Shown piece by piece: positions 37,619 through 49,290 of a stretch of 64,000 nt of DNA (positions are counted from its first letter, which is position 1; every line of letters begins with the position of its first letter). This stretch comes from Multifurca ochricompacta (lineage: Eukaryota; Basidiomycota; Agaricomycetes; Russulales; Russulaceae): the NCBI GenBank assembly GCA_022496185.1, contig WTXG01000066.1:108926-172925 (forward strand). The letters are read 5' to 3'. The position numbers were made by a program, and so were the translations under genes. The notes below the pieces were generated by a model that had not been told where the DNA came from, did not search any database, and saw only the letters and a list, made by a program, of their open reading frames with translations.

Positions 37619-38430
37619 ATGGACAACCCTATGGGTGGTCCACCCCTACACCCCAAGCACTGGGATGATGACTACATCCCATTGTCCTCACCACCTATCA
37701 TGCTTCCTCCCCCCAGGGGCCAGGCCAACCCCATCTCTGTCCCGTCCTCTTCTTCACACAGCTCTGGCTCCTCTGTGCAGGCCATTGACATAGCAGCTGA
37801 ACCCACCCCACCTCCTCCCTACCAACAGCCCTGACTTTTGGGCCCACCCCAACTTGCTCTCCAAGTCAACAACCCTCTTCAGGATGATGACCCTCCCTGC
37901 ACCCCCCACTGCACTGAGGCTGTGACCAACCTGGCACCAGTGGACCCTCTGGATGTTTTCATGACCAACATACAGATCCCTGCTGCAGATGCCCAGCTTG
38001 TGGACATGCTTATGGAGTGGGTCTGTGCTGAGCTGATCCAGCTATGACACATTGCCACAGGACATTCCCTGTTTTACTGGGCCACCAACCTCATCCCCCA
38101 GACCATTAATGACTTGAACATGTCATCCTGCTGTGCCACAGGTGCAGCCACCATTGCCACTGGCCTTTTGGACTGTGGTATCCACAATGTTGGCAATGAT
38201 GTATCTATCAGAGGCTTGGACTCCTCATCATGGCACAGGCTTGTGCAGGGCCTGTTGGCCACTACTGTTCAAGGTGTGCTTCACTTGCCTCACCTACTTA
38301 CCCTGACAGATGACATGGGGTCTCCTGGCTTGGATGCCACATCAGTCCACCCAGACATCCCCATGGTCAACATGCCCCATGTCACAGCTAGGTGCATGCT
38401 GTGTCAAGTCATTGTTTGGGATCTGAAGTG
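37619..38430 (+). pseudogene. LINE ORF1, 5' part (two in-frame stops)
   Basis: One frame starts MDNPMGGPPLHPKHW and continues through the stops near 37832 and 38045 to 38430. It is Pro/Ser-rich at first, then carries AVTNLAPVDPLDVFMTN and GLLDCGIHNVGNDVSIRGL. No domain is recognised. It stops at the insertion that begins near 38402. Confidence 0.55.
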
Positions 38431-39014
38431 ATCCAAGTCAAGTTCCTCTATCAAGGCTGATCAGAGGAAATCAAGGTCAAGACAACAGTCAAGACCAGTC
38501 AAGCTGTCTGGATCAAGGCAATGATCAAGACAACATTCAAGCCCACTGACTCAAGAGGGGCACATGCAAGAGGTGAAGTCGAGCAGCAACACAAAGTCCT
38601 GCCACTAGTCTCTGGGGTTTGAAGATTCTCTAAGTTGTGACTTAGAGAACTCAAGGGGATTCACAGTGAGCTCTGAACACCTGGATTGAACACAGGAGAA
38701 CAGACTTAAGGTCTGTCCCCTTCAGTCTGGTAGGTTTAAATACATGGTTTGGGAACTATTTAGGAAAGAGTCTAGCCAGTAGTAAGGACAAGTAAATAAT
38801 GAATGAGATCATAACTGTGTCACAGATGATATCATAGATAAGTGTACTTGTGTCATAGAGAAGATAAGTATGGGGGCTAGGTCTCATACAGAAGGGGTTG
38901 AACCCTCTGTTATCTGCTATCATCTGATGATCTGTAGATGGCTAGCTAAGTGGTTAAGATGCAGTAAAGACAAAATAAAAGGAAGGAAAAGAAAAAGAAA
39001 AGCAAAGATAAAAA
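38402..39014. other. Non-coding insertion in LINE ORF1, LTR-like
   Basis: About 610 bp beginning tgtcaagtc and ending acattaca break the LINE frame; the flanking LINE sequence resumes with HEHIQVLLQQLLDLF. TG...CA ends and internal 'gatcaagacaac' repeats suggest a solo LTR, but no target duplication was found. Confidence 0.4.
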
Positions 39015-40114
39015 CATTACACCCCATGAGCACATACAAGTGCTCCTCCAACAACTCCTGGACCTATTTGGGCCCTCTACCTCCCCTGATTGCACTGTGG
39101 CCCTGGACCAAATCTCTGCAGCCTACCACACATGCCTTGTTGCTGCTGCTGAGGCCCAGAACAAAGTGGACTTCCTGATGTCCAATGAACCTATGACCCT
39201 GCATGACAACTTATGCAACCAGGCCTGGTGTGAGCTTGAGGCCCAATGTGCCACCATAATGGAGGAAGTTTGATGCAAACTTTGTGATGAGATATCCCAG
39301 GACCTTGTGACCTGGAGGATTTCCTATTGTGAACAAATCTTCCAAGCTGCCTGTGCTGAGCTCAATGCTGCCATCACTACTGACCTCGCATGCCTCACTC
39401 CAGCTGACCTCAAATGCACCCCCCACAAGAAGGTGAAAGTCTCCAAGTGCCATGCCTCCACATTGAAGGCCACCCAACTGCTCTTCCTGGAAGACAATGA
39501 CTCAATGCCTACCATGTCAGCCATGCCCTCCCAGGCTGCATCCCCAGACACATCCCCCAAATGCAAGTCACACCCCCTTCCCCCTCTGCCTACCAATGTC
39601 TCTATGGGCTCCACCCAGTGGGACTTGGAGGTCAAGATGGAAGTTGTGGATGAACTAAACCATTGCCCCATGACTCCACTCTTGTATCTTGACCCCACCC
39701 CTGCACCAGTGCTGCCCCCCATGCCAGCCCAGCCTGTGGCCAAACAGCCAATACTAAATGCTTTCCTGGATAATTTCAATAAGGTGAACTGTGCCCTGAA
39801 CCTAATCATGGAATGCATACTTGTGCTCAAAGGTACACCAGTCACCACAGCTAATGCTCATGCACCTCCTCCTGCCAGAAACATTGTGGCTCCTGCCACC
39901 CTCCCACCCACCCAGCATGGTGCTCCATGGGTCACCCCTGCTGCTCCACCTGCCATGAATGCTCCTCCTCCACCACCAGCACCTGCCACCCCAGGCCCCA
40001 TCATCACTCCACAAACAATGGCCCAGCAGCAGGCTGCACTGACGTTCACACAAGCCACCACTGCCAAACAAAACCAGACTGTGGCCAGCAACCCCAAATG
40101 CAATGCTCCACCAC
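39015..40114 (+). pseudogene. LINE ORF1, middle part
   Basis: Open in fragments (39040-39273, then 39307 onward) separated by TGA. It contains a helical region (FQAACAELNAAITTD, KVKVSKCHASTLKATQ) followed by a long Pro/Ala/Thr-rich linker. The reading frame runs straight up to the LTR element at 40115. Confidence 0.6.
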
Positions 40115-41348
40115 TGTTACGCTCAGCTGGGCGTTTCATGTGCGACGTGCACAGGTCAGCGCGGGTCCATTACCTCAGCCAGGAGCCTAGCACAATAAGG
40201 CTAGGCTCTAGGCTACTGTCAAGCTTCGGAGTAGAATAGAGTTTGGTGCTATAACCAAGCACGGAGAGAGACGGGACGAGTCAGCCAAAGGGAGCTAATC
40301 CCCTAGGGCTGTTAAGTGGGGATCAGGCTCAGCTGCAGTGCCAAAAGCACGTCAAACAGACTGAAGCTCAATGGAGTGAAAAAGAGGGGTCAAAGGGAAG
40401 GGCACACACCCATTGCCAGAGGCAATGGGGGTCCCTGTAGGAATCTCAAAGGCGCAAAAGGAGGGAAAAGGCTCTGTTGTATTCTGGGGTCTAAGATCTC
40501 TAGGCTGAAGGCCCAAGAGGTCAAATCTAGGGTTGTACAAACTGTCTACAGGGTCTTATATACTGTATGGGGATCTGGTTTGTAGCTAATCAGGAACAGG
40601 GTCAGAGTCCTTATCATCCAATAGCAGATAAGATGTCAAATATAGTCCATGATAAGGATAAGCCTTATCAGAAGCATAATCATGTGGGACAGCCCCACAG
40701 GAGTCAGGGTGGATGTGGGAATACTCCCACAGGAATCAGAGAAGCGAATGATAAGCCAGATGGGCCATGTGATCAGAAGAGGGTAAATGATCAGATGAAG
40801 ATGCTGTGATCAGGGTCAGGGATCACATGGTCCAAAGTCACATGGTCAGGGATCACATGGTCAAGGATCACATGGCCAAGGGTCACATGGCCAGGAGTCA
40901 CATGACTGGCAGAGGGTCAAGTACAAGCCAAAGTTGAAGATTAGATTGGCAGGGACAGTGTCAGAGATCCTATGGGTGTCAGCCACAGGGACAGGGTACA
41001 GATGCTGGCCAAGACAAAGGCCAAGCATCAGGAGAAGGGGGGTCTACAGCCAACAGCACAGTAGCTGAACTATCAGTGGGTCAGGTGCAGGTGTCAGGGA
41101 TGGGGTGCTATGAGCATCATATCACCAGCATCAGGGTGGGGTCCTGGGCACACAGGCCACAGGCATCAGGCAGGGTCCCAAGGCAGTGAGCCAAGGGCAT
41201 CAAGTCAAAGGTCCTAGGCACAAGGCCATAGGCATCTGGGTTCTGGGGCCAAAGTGGTCAAGGGATGGTGGAATAGGGGAATGGACAGTCAAGTGTGGTA
41301 CAAGGGGAGGTGCAGTGTAAAGGTCAGGAAAAGAGTAGGGTCGTAACA
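40115..41348 (-). repeat. 3' LTR of the LARD-like element (1,234 bp)
   Basis: Starts tgttacgctcagctggg and ends gtcgtaaca. At 40815-40910 a minisatellite of about 15 bp (variants of ggatcacatggtcaa) is repeated about six times. The small ORFs found here recur identically in the other LTR and are not considered genes. Confidence 0.9.
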
Positions 41349-41360
41349 TTACCCCCTTTT
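41349..41360 (-). promoter_or_regulatory. Polypurine tract of the LARD-like element
   Basis: The minus strand reads AAAAGGGGGTAA directly before the LTR starting TGTTACGACC. Confidence 0.75.
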
Positions 41361-41599
41361 CAGGCTCAAGCTGACCCAGCTTGACAAGTATGCAATGTCC
41401 AAGGGTAGGGGTCAAAGACGTCATGCACAGTCCACAGTCCAAGTCATCTCAGTCAGGTAGTTGTTGGCATCAACTCCTAGTCATCAGGGTCCTTAGGTCG
41501 TGCTCAGAAAGCTCTTCCATCAGTCCAGTTCTTCTGGTCATGTCAGTCAACAGTCAACCATTAGATTCCATCCTAGTCTTGTATCAAAGCCCAAGCAAC

Positions 41600-41860
41600 A
41601 GCCAGGGCGTCGGGGTTCTCAACGCGCGGCGTGAGCTGCCGCGGTATCATCGAGTTCGGATTCTCGACCGCATGCATAGTCGCGGTGTCATCGAGTCTTC
41701 AGTCCTCAACCGCGCGCAAGGTCGCGGTATCATTGGGTTTCTTATCCTCAGCCGCAGTCGAAGCGGCGGCATCATCGAGTGTCGTTTCGTCCTCAGCCGC
41801 AGACAAAGCAGTGGCGTCATTGGGTCTTGTCTCGTTTCCGCAGGCCTTGGAGTGGCGGTG
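41600..41860. repeat. Degenerate tandem repeat of 41-45 bp inside the LARD-like element
   Basis: Spacings between successive 'tcatcgag/tcattggg' blocks are 41, 42, 42 and 45 bp, each unit containing a 'ccgcg/ccgca' and 'ctca' block. Weaker relatives of the unit recur near 42360-42460 and 42650-42720. The region is rich in CG, in contrast to the flanking LINE. Confidence 0.65.
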
Positions 41861-44800
41861 GCGAGCGTGTCGAGTGAATCGGGTCGCGCACTGGTGTAGA
41901 CTTGCGCGTTCTTCGTATTCCCTTCTGGTCAGGGTGTTCGTAAATTCTTCTGCACGCGGCGCGAACTGCCGTGGCATCGTTGGGTCGGGGTTCTTCTGGT
42001 CTTTAGCAGGTATCCTAGTGGTGGTGAGCGCGTGGAGTGAGTCGGGGTGTGTGGTCGTAGAAGTCCGCGCGTTCGTCATGTTCCCTCCTAGTCAGGATAT
42101 TCGTAAGCTCTTCTTGGGCATCAGAGTCGATCAAAAGTCATCCTAGTTTCTAGCAAGCACTCCAGTAGCAGCAAGTACATGAAGTGGACCCGTGTACGTG
42201 GCCAGAAAAGGTCCGCGCGTTCAGTTATCTTCTTCGTCGTCAGGTCGAGCCCATAAGGTTGTTCCATCATCGACCGTCAGTTCTTCCATCCTTTTCTCGT
42301 ATCAAAACCCAAGCGACAACAAGCGCGTTGGGGTCGGGTGCGCGCAGCCAGCAACAGTGACTGGCAACGACATAGAGTTCTTTGCACGCGGACTACATCC
42401 GCAGCTTCATCGGGTTCGGGTCCTCCACTGCAGATAAGGTGTCTACAGTATCATTGGGTTCGGGTCCTTGCAATCATCGACCGTCAGTTTCCTCTCATTC
42501 TTGTGTCAAAACCCAGGCGACAGCGTGCGCGTTGGGATGCAGCCAGCAACGGGCATACACACAGTCATCTCCCCTTCTGGTCAGGGTTTTCATGAGCATC
42601 CTCACCAGCAACAGTGAACACTGGCAAGGGCATCGGGTCAACGCGCGGCGTGAACTGCCGCGGTTTCTTCAGGTTTGGATCCTCAACTGCAGATAGAACG
42701 TCCGCAGCGTCATCGGGTTCAGGCTGGCATACAAGCCAGATCCATGGGTCATCAATCCAAGTTTGTCTTCTGGGTCAAAGTACGGTTCCAAGGTTCAAGA
42801 CGCGCAAGTGTACAGGGTCCTGGGCAGAATGCCACAGGCATCAGTGTGGTCCTCAAGTTACAAGCCCGAGGCATCAAGTCAAGGTCTCAAGGCATAGGAC
42901 GGTCATGCAGCTGCTGTGGTTCAGGCAACTGTTCTGGTTCTGGTGTCATCAAAGAGGTCTTCTGGAGGTGGTAAGTGTCGTCTTTCGATGCACGTTGACA
43001 GGTACATAGACTTCTTCTTTCATCAGGGTGTGCAAGCCATCATTTGCTATGGTCAATTGTCTGGTCAAGCCGTGGAATTGGGGAGACTCTTCAACAGGTC
43101 AGAGAGTCGTCAGCAGGCTTTAATAGTTGGCAGTGAGGTCAGTGTGAAGTTCTGGGGGTGTTAGAGCAAAGGAAGAGGGTTTCGGGAGAGTATAGGTAGT
43201 CGGATCAAGGCGTCGAGCATGTCAGAACCAAGCTTTAGATCAGGGTATACAGTCTCAAGATACAAGGGGGGTAGTGGAGTCTGCAGATGGTTCGCGTTTG
43301 CTGTTCTTGTTGTCAAGCCTTGTTGGAAAAGGGGAGGCGGTTTCATAGGAAGTCTGGGTCGGAATTAAGGGAGGAAGTGGGAGAGGAAGGGAAAAAGGGA
43401 AAGAAATTGAACTTCTTCTGGTCAGGTTCATCGTTGGCAGGGTTGTCTGTACAGTGGGTACCGGAAGAGGGAGGGACGAGGGAAAAGGGGAAGAAAAACG
43501 AAAGGAAACAGGAGTTCACCCCCCTGTTCAGGTTGTCAGCACCGCGGACACTGAGAACGGGGGTCGTGCGCTCGGTTTTCGGGTCTGCCGAGTGGCTAGG
43601 TCGTTGTTTATGATATTCATCGAATTCGGTTCGCTTTTATTTAGGGTGTGGCTGTCTGGGTCTGCGAGTGCGTCGATATGTTGGGAGGGGAACTACAGGG
43701 TCATGCTCCAGGTCTCCAGGGCTTCGGATCGTCACATTTCTGCCCGTCTTCGTATCAGATTCTGAGCCTCATATTCATCCCATCATCAGATAAGTTCTTC
43801 TGCTTCCGCTGGTTCTGTTGCTGCTTCCAAATCTTCTTGACTTTCTCCAGTTTTATGGCAACTGGTAGGGGCAACTGGGGAAGGTTATTATCAGGGTGCT
43901 AGCGTCGTACAGAGTGGTTGACAGAAGTTTCCGTTTTCTCCGTGTCAGATGGGTGAGGCAGGCGTAGTGTGGGATACATTCAGTGATAGTTCCTCCTAAT
44001 CATTGCAGGTGTGCACAGTCTCAGCTCCTCAGAGCGGCAGTCGGTAGGGGTGTTCTTGTGAACTTCGACACATTCAGGTAGTCAATGCGTACGTTGTTTG
44101 GTATGGTCGGCGTTCGTGGTTCTTCTGCAACCAGTAGGTGTTAGGTTTAGTGCTGGTGCGTTCAGAGGGGTGCTTCTGTTCGAAAAACTTCCGCGTTCGA
44201 TTCAGAGCGCGTGCACTGCGCTGTCAATCTTCGCAACCCGGGAGATGATTATCCTCACGCGGGTGCATTCGTCGGGTCATGGAGCCTGCAATAGGCAGCT
44301 AATCGAGGTATTGGGATGGGGCGTGAATTCATACTACCTGGGGTCTGAATCCCAGAGTAGATTTCAGGTTACAGCGTTGCCGTGATAGACAGCTGGTCGG
44401 GGTAAGGGGGAGTAGCAAGGATATTCTTCGAACTTCGATGTATTTGCGTAGCAGGTACATCAATCATTTGGGGTGGTATGGTCATCGTTCATGATCCATC
44501 TGCGGCTAGTGAGCAATAAGCCCAGTGCGGTGTGCAACCAGCGGGGGACAAGCTCATCGCTAGTATGTTTGTCGGGTCATAGTGTCACGATGGACAACTA
44601 TTCAGGTCGCGGGGTGTCTGGATCTTCAGAGTTCTTCTCGGTGTTCATAACTGATCTTGCAACCCACTGGACTTTGGGTGCTTTCTCCTGTCAGCAATCG
44701 ACAGTTCTTTAGTGAATACTCGGGATCCTATGTCTGCGCTTTCATTCCGTACAAGCGTGTGCAATACATCGCTTTCCGACGCAACCTGGGAGGTGACTGG

Positions 44801-46047
44801 CTCCAGAGCAGGTGCGTTCCTCAGTGTCTTCAGTGGACAACTGATCCATGTGCCTATACGAGGCAAAAGTCGACATTGCCTGGGGCATTATTCCCAGAGC
44901 AAATGCGTGTGTCAGCGTCAAGAGTTAATGTCGGTCTCTGACTGGAAAGGGTCTAGGAAGGCGGCAATGCCTTATCCTAAGACGATCGGGGGTCGGGGTC
45001 GAAGTGTTCATCATAAACGTCCACACGCTCCATCAGGTAGACAGAATCTTAGTATCCTTTTGGTACGTTTCTCTCCCGTCGGTGTTTCTGGGTCCATCAT
45101 GTTCGATCAGAAATCGGTTACACAGTGGTTTCTGGTGAGTTCGGGGGGGTGCACAATTGTTTCTTGGTGTGGAAGATGTCGTAACAAGGGCAAGTCATAC
45201 TGCCACTTGGTCGGGATTCGGGAAAAATGGATGTCGGTAATGGGGTCGGAGTCAAGGGGTCTGAAGCGTTCATTCGTGCAGCTCGGAGGGAGCAAACTCC
45301 GAGATGAGCACAATCTGATCGTCGATCATAGGCGATCAAGCAGCCTTCTGGGGCGGTGACAGTGCCACGCCCAGTACAGTCGCTCAGAGTGGGGTTCGAG
45401 GCGTTCGTCAGAAACAATCGCACGTTACCGATGGGAAGACTAAGTCTGGTTACTTATCGGCACGCTTTCTACTCCCATTCATTCTTGTTCTCAACACCAG
45501 AGGTGTTATTCATATCGTGCCAAAAGAGTGCACAGCGCAACTCGTTTGGGATGGCACATCGAGTGTAGGTTGTCATCTCGTGGGTCTAACGGCGGTACGA
45601 GAGAGGGTTGTCGGAAAGGAGAGGTGGTTCTGTGATCGGGTTCTGTTGGAAAGTAATCGGGGATCGACTTATCGTTTCCCACTCAGATCATTCCTCAGCT
45701 CTGCAACATTCATGGTGAAGGGGTGGTTGACGTCCGCCACGGGGGTGGTCACTATCAGACAAGATATGACTTTGTTCTGTTCATGTTTTCATAGAAAGAT
45801 GACAATAGGCATTCATTGTGACTGGAAGGGTGGTCGGACAATGTGGGCTGGAGTGATACAACCAGGAGATGGCAGCGTTCCAAGGCCCCCACAAATAACG
45901 ATGAATCGTTCAGGGACTTTCATGTCGGGGGGGGATCAAGGAAATGGTGGACTCGGGCTCATAGTTCTTTTGACTGGGAGGAGATTTCTTATTTATTTGT
46001 TTCTGCTGAGGTTCAATCGTACAATCGGAATGGAACCGCGTGCAAGG

Positions 46048-46058
46048 AGATTTGACCT
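46048..46058 (-). promoter_or_regulatory. Self-primer binding site of the LARD-like element
   Basis: Two bases inside its 5' LTR the minus strand reads AGGTCAAATCT. The exact complement AGATTTGACCT lies in that LTR at 46464-46474, starting 34 nt after TATATAA (46502-46508). The primer sequence differs from that of elements A and D, so the match is specific to this family. Confidence 0.8.
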
Positions 46059-46060
46059 AA

Positions 46061-47295
46061 TGTTACGCTCAGCTGGGCGTTTCATGTGCGACGTGCACAG
46101 GTCAGCGCGGGTCCATTACCTCAGCCAGGAGCCTAGCACAATAAGGCTAGGCTCTAGGCTACTGTCAAGCTTCGGAGTAGAATAGAGTTTGGTGCTATAA
46201 CCAAGCACGGAGAGAGACGGGACGAGTCAGCCAAAGGGAGCTAATCCCCTAGGGCTGTTAAGTGGGGATCAGGCTCAGCTGCAGTGCCAAAAGCACGTCA
46301 AACAGACTGAAGCTCAATGGAGTGAAAAAGAGGGGTCAAAGGGAAGGGCACACACCCATTGCCAGAGGCAATGGGGGTCCCTGTAGGAATCTCAAAGGCG
46401 CAAAAGGAGGGAAAAGGCTCTGTTGTATTCTGGGGTCTAAGATCTCTAGGCTGAAGGCCCAAGAGGTCAAATCTAGGGTTGTACAAACTGTCTACAGGGT
46501 CTTATATACTGTATGGGGATCTGGTTTGTAGCTAATCAGGAACAGGGTCAGAGTCCTTATCATCCAATAGCAGATAAGATGTCAAATATAGTCCATGATA
46601 AGGATAAGCCTTATCAGAAGCATAATCATGTGGGACAGCCCCACAGGAGTCAGGGTGGATGTGGGAATACTCCCACAGGAATCAGAGAAGCGAATGATAA
46701 GCCAGATGGGCCATGTGATCAGAAGAGGGTAAATGATCAGATGAAGATGCTGTGATCAGGGTCAGGGATCACATGGTCCAAAGTCACATGGTCAGGGATC
46801 ACATGGTCAAGGATCACATGGCCAAGGGTCACATGGCCAGGAGTCACATGACTGGCAGAGGGTCAAGTACAAGCCAAAGTTGAAGATTAGATTGGCAGGG
46901 ACAGTGTCAGAGATCCTATGGGTGTCAGCCACAGGGACAGGGTACAGATGCTGGCCAAGACAAAGGCCAAGCATCAGGAGAAGGGGGGTCTACAGCCAAC
47001 AGCACAGTAGCTGAACTATCAGTGGGTCAGGTGCAGGTGTCAGGGATGGGGTGCTATGAGCATCATATCACCAGCATCAGGGTGGGGTCCTGGGCACACA
47101 GGCCACAGGCATCAGGCAGGGTCCCAAGGCAGTGAGCCAAGGGCATCAAGTCAAAGGTCCTAGGCACAAGGCCATAGGCATCTGGGTTCTGGGGCCAAAG
47201 TGGTCAAGGGATGGTGGAATAGGGGAATGGACAGTCAAGTGTGGTACAAGGGGGAGGTGCAGTGTAAAGGTCAGGAAAAGAGTAGGGTCGTAACA
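46061..47295 (-). repeat. 5' LTR of the LARD-like element (1,235 bp)
   Basis: Near-identical copy of 40115-41348. On the minus strand it holds TATATAA at 46502-46508 and the predicted transcript start at 46474. Confidence 0.9.
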
Positions 47296-47300
47296 ACCAC

Positions 47301-49006
47301 CCACCACTGTGCTCACCATGGTGGCCCCCAACCCCAACATCACAGAGATGTCAGTACTCTTACCTGCTCTCCCCCACAAAACACTTTCTCAGGGCATGGT
47401 GCTGGTGCCAGAATTGGTGCTCAAATGCCATGCTGCCCTACAGGAATCCCACCCTGCCATGCCCCCACTCTTGGGTGGATGCTGGTCCATCAGGGTGGAC
47501 AAGTCTGAGGGTAACTTTATACTCTCTTTCTCAGGCTCAGTGCCTGTTGTCTCTCTGCTTCCCCTGGAGCCCACACTCCAGAAGATCTTCCCAGGGGGCT
47601 CCCTCATTCCCACATGTGGCTGGACTTGGTTCCAAATCTGTAACACACTCACTTCTGATGGAAGTGGAGTTGTGTTCTCCCCTGCTGCTCTCTGGCAGGA
47701 ACTAAGGAAAAATGCTATCTTCCATGAGGCATTGTTCCCCACACCCCCCTGCTGGCAGATTAACCCTGCCAATATTACTACCCTGTCGCACACAGTGGTC
47801 TTTGCTGTTGTGGGACTCACCCCTGTACAACTGACCTCTCTTAGGATGACACCAACATACATGTTTGGTTGCACAGTCCAACTGGTTGTTTGCAGAGACA
47901 CACCCACTGTTACCCAGTGTGGCCACTGCCACTGTGTTGGCCATTGCACCAACACATTGAACTGCCACTCTGGGAAGCCAGTCTGCCTGCTCCCACCCTC
48001 AAAGGTCCTCTGTCACATCTGTGGCCAGGATCACCACTCCTCTGTGCATGATGCCATCTGCACAGGCCCCCATGCAATCATGGGCAAATGCAATTGCAAA
48101 TTCAAGTGCCTACTGTGCAGACTCACAGGGCACCATGTTTGCTCACTGTGTTGTACCAAATGCAGAGGTGGTGTGTGGGCACCCCCACCTCTGGCCCCTC
48201 CACCCATGGCTTCAACACCCACTGGTGTGGCATCCCCAGATGCTGTGGCTCCCCAGGACATTGCTGCCCATGTGCAGGGCACAACTACTGGCACAATGCC
48301 AATGCTGGGCCAACAGCACATCCAGATGGAGGCTGATGGCTTCACCATGGCCCAATCATCAAAAAAGAAGAAGGCCACTTCTACCCCTGCCCCACCCAAG
48401 CCCCTTGTGGCATGGCCTGATGCAAGGATGACCACATCCAAGCTGAAAGCCTGCCCCACCCCTCCTCCCCACCCCTCCTCCTCCACCTCACACTCCTCCA
48501 TCAACAGTGCCTCAGGCTTCTCCCAGCCCCCATCCACTGCAGGCCCTCCACTGCTCCCATCCCATTCACCACATTCACCAGCTTGCACCCCTGCTGCCCT
48601 GACCACCCCCCTTCCCCACTCACCACAAGACAACATAATTTGTGACATGGAACTCCCCCAGCCCAACCTCACTGCCTCTGAATACAGACATGTGGTTGAG
48701 CTCAACCATGCTGCTCAAGCGGCAATGCTCATCAACTTCACTGGCCCCAACACTGGCAAACTTAACAACATGGGCATTGCCCACCTTGACCTCATCTGTC
48801 AAACCCTCCACACTGTCAACACCTACTGTGAGCTGTACTTCACTGACAAGCTCCTGGGTGGCAATGGCAACTGCCTCCACCTGGTGTCAATACTCCCTGA
48901 CATCCCCTCCAATACAGACATCCTATGCTTCCTCTACAGTGCCTACATGCACATCCTTAGCACTGGCAAGCCCCCCAACTTGCAAGATCCCTACACAACC
49001 CACTGA
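47301..49006 (+). pseudogene. LINE ORF1, 3' part with zinc knuckles
   Basis: Open to the TGA at 49004-49006 (ORF from 47309). About residues 195-285 contain Cys/His clusters CGHCHCVGHC, CHICGQDHH and CLLCRLTGHHVCSLC, as in the nucleic-acid-binding ORF1 proteins of LINEs, followed by a Pro/Ser/Thr-rich region and a C-terminal block with YCELYFTDKLLGGNG. It belongs to the same protein as the segments upstream of the LTR element. Confidence 0.7.
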
Positions 49007-49008
49007 TC

Positions 49009-49290
49009 ATGTCTTGCATCTCCATCCTCAGTGTGAACATGCAGTGCTGCAATACAAACATGCATGTGCTGCTCAATGCCAACAAGTCTGACCATGTCCT
49101 TCTCATTCAAGAACCATGGTTTTCCAGAATTGGTACTGCCCATTTGGACACTGCTCATGCTGGGGTGGATGTGCTGGGGGCAGCAGTCTACCCCTCCTGG
49201 GATGTTCATTATCCAGGCTTGACTGCAGGCCAACAGGCCAAAGTCATAATTTATGTCTGGAAATTCCAACTGGATGACATGCACACTCCT
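49009..49290 (+). pseudogene. LINE ORF2, N-terminal endonuclease fragment
   Basis: Begins MSCISILSVNMQCCNTNMH, then VLLIQEPWF and ADVLGAAVYPSW-like sequence, matching the start of apurinic-type endonucleases of LINEs (catalytic N and E visible). It is cut off after about 95 residues where a hAT terminus begins; no RT is present in the window. Confidence 0.7.

Larger units (their letters stand above)
40115..47295 (-). mobile_element. Large non-coding LTR retrotransposon derivative (LARD-like), 7.18 kb
   Basis: LTRs 40115-41348 and 46061-47295 appear identical except for one extra g in a g-run near 47251. The flanking 5-bp repeat accac (40110-40114, 47296-47300) marks a clean, recent insertion into the LINE. 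The internal 4.7 kb (41349-46060) has no gag or pol; no frame exceeds about 220 codons and none shows a motif. A polypurine tract and a self-primer site are present at the correct edges, so it has the cis signals for retrotransposition. It must borrow proteins; similar LTR ends and the GGGGGTAA tract suggest a chromovirus of the A type (inference). Confidence 0.88.
37522..49290 (+). mobile_element. LINE (non-LTR retrotransposon), interrupted and 3'-truncated
   Basis: Plus-strand ORF1-like and ORF2-like sequence is recognisable in pieces: 37619-38430, 39015-40114, 47301-49006 (ORF1) and 49009-49290 (start of ORF2). It is split by the LTR element at 40115-47295; joining the two flanks after removing one 5-bp duplication keeps the ORF1 frame. 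ORF2 is lost after about 95 codons, where a hAT end begins. The sequence is strongly CG-poor. It resembles Tad1-like fungal LINEs in layout; no closer assignment is possible. Confidence 0.75.

Noticed and set aside
40316..40809. Two small ORFs (89 and 80 codons), repeated at 46262-46755
   Set aside because: They lie within the LTRs, are duplicated only because the LTRs are near-identical, and show no protein motif.
44712..46185. Plus-strand ORFs of 215 and 222 codons inside the LARD-like element
   Set aside because: No motif, wrong strand relative to the element, and composition like the rest of the non-coding interior. One simply runs into the LTR.
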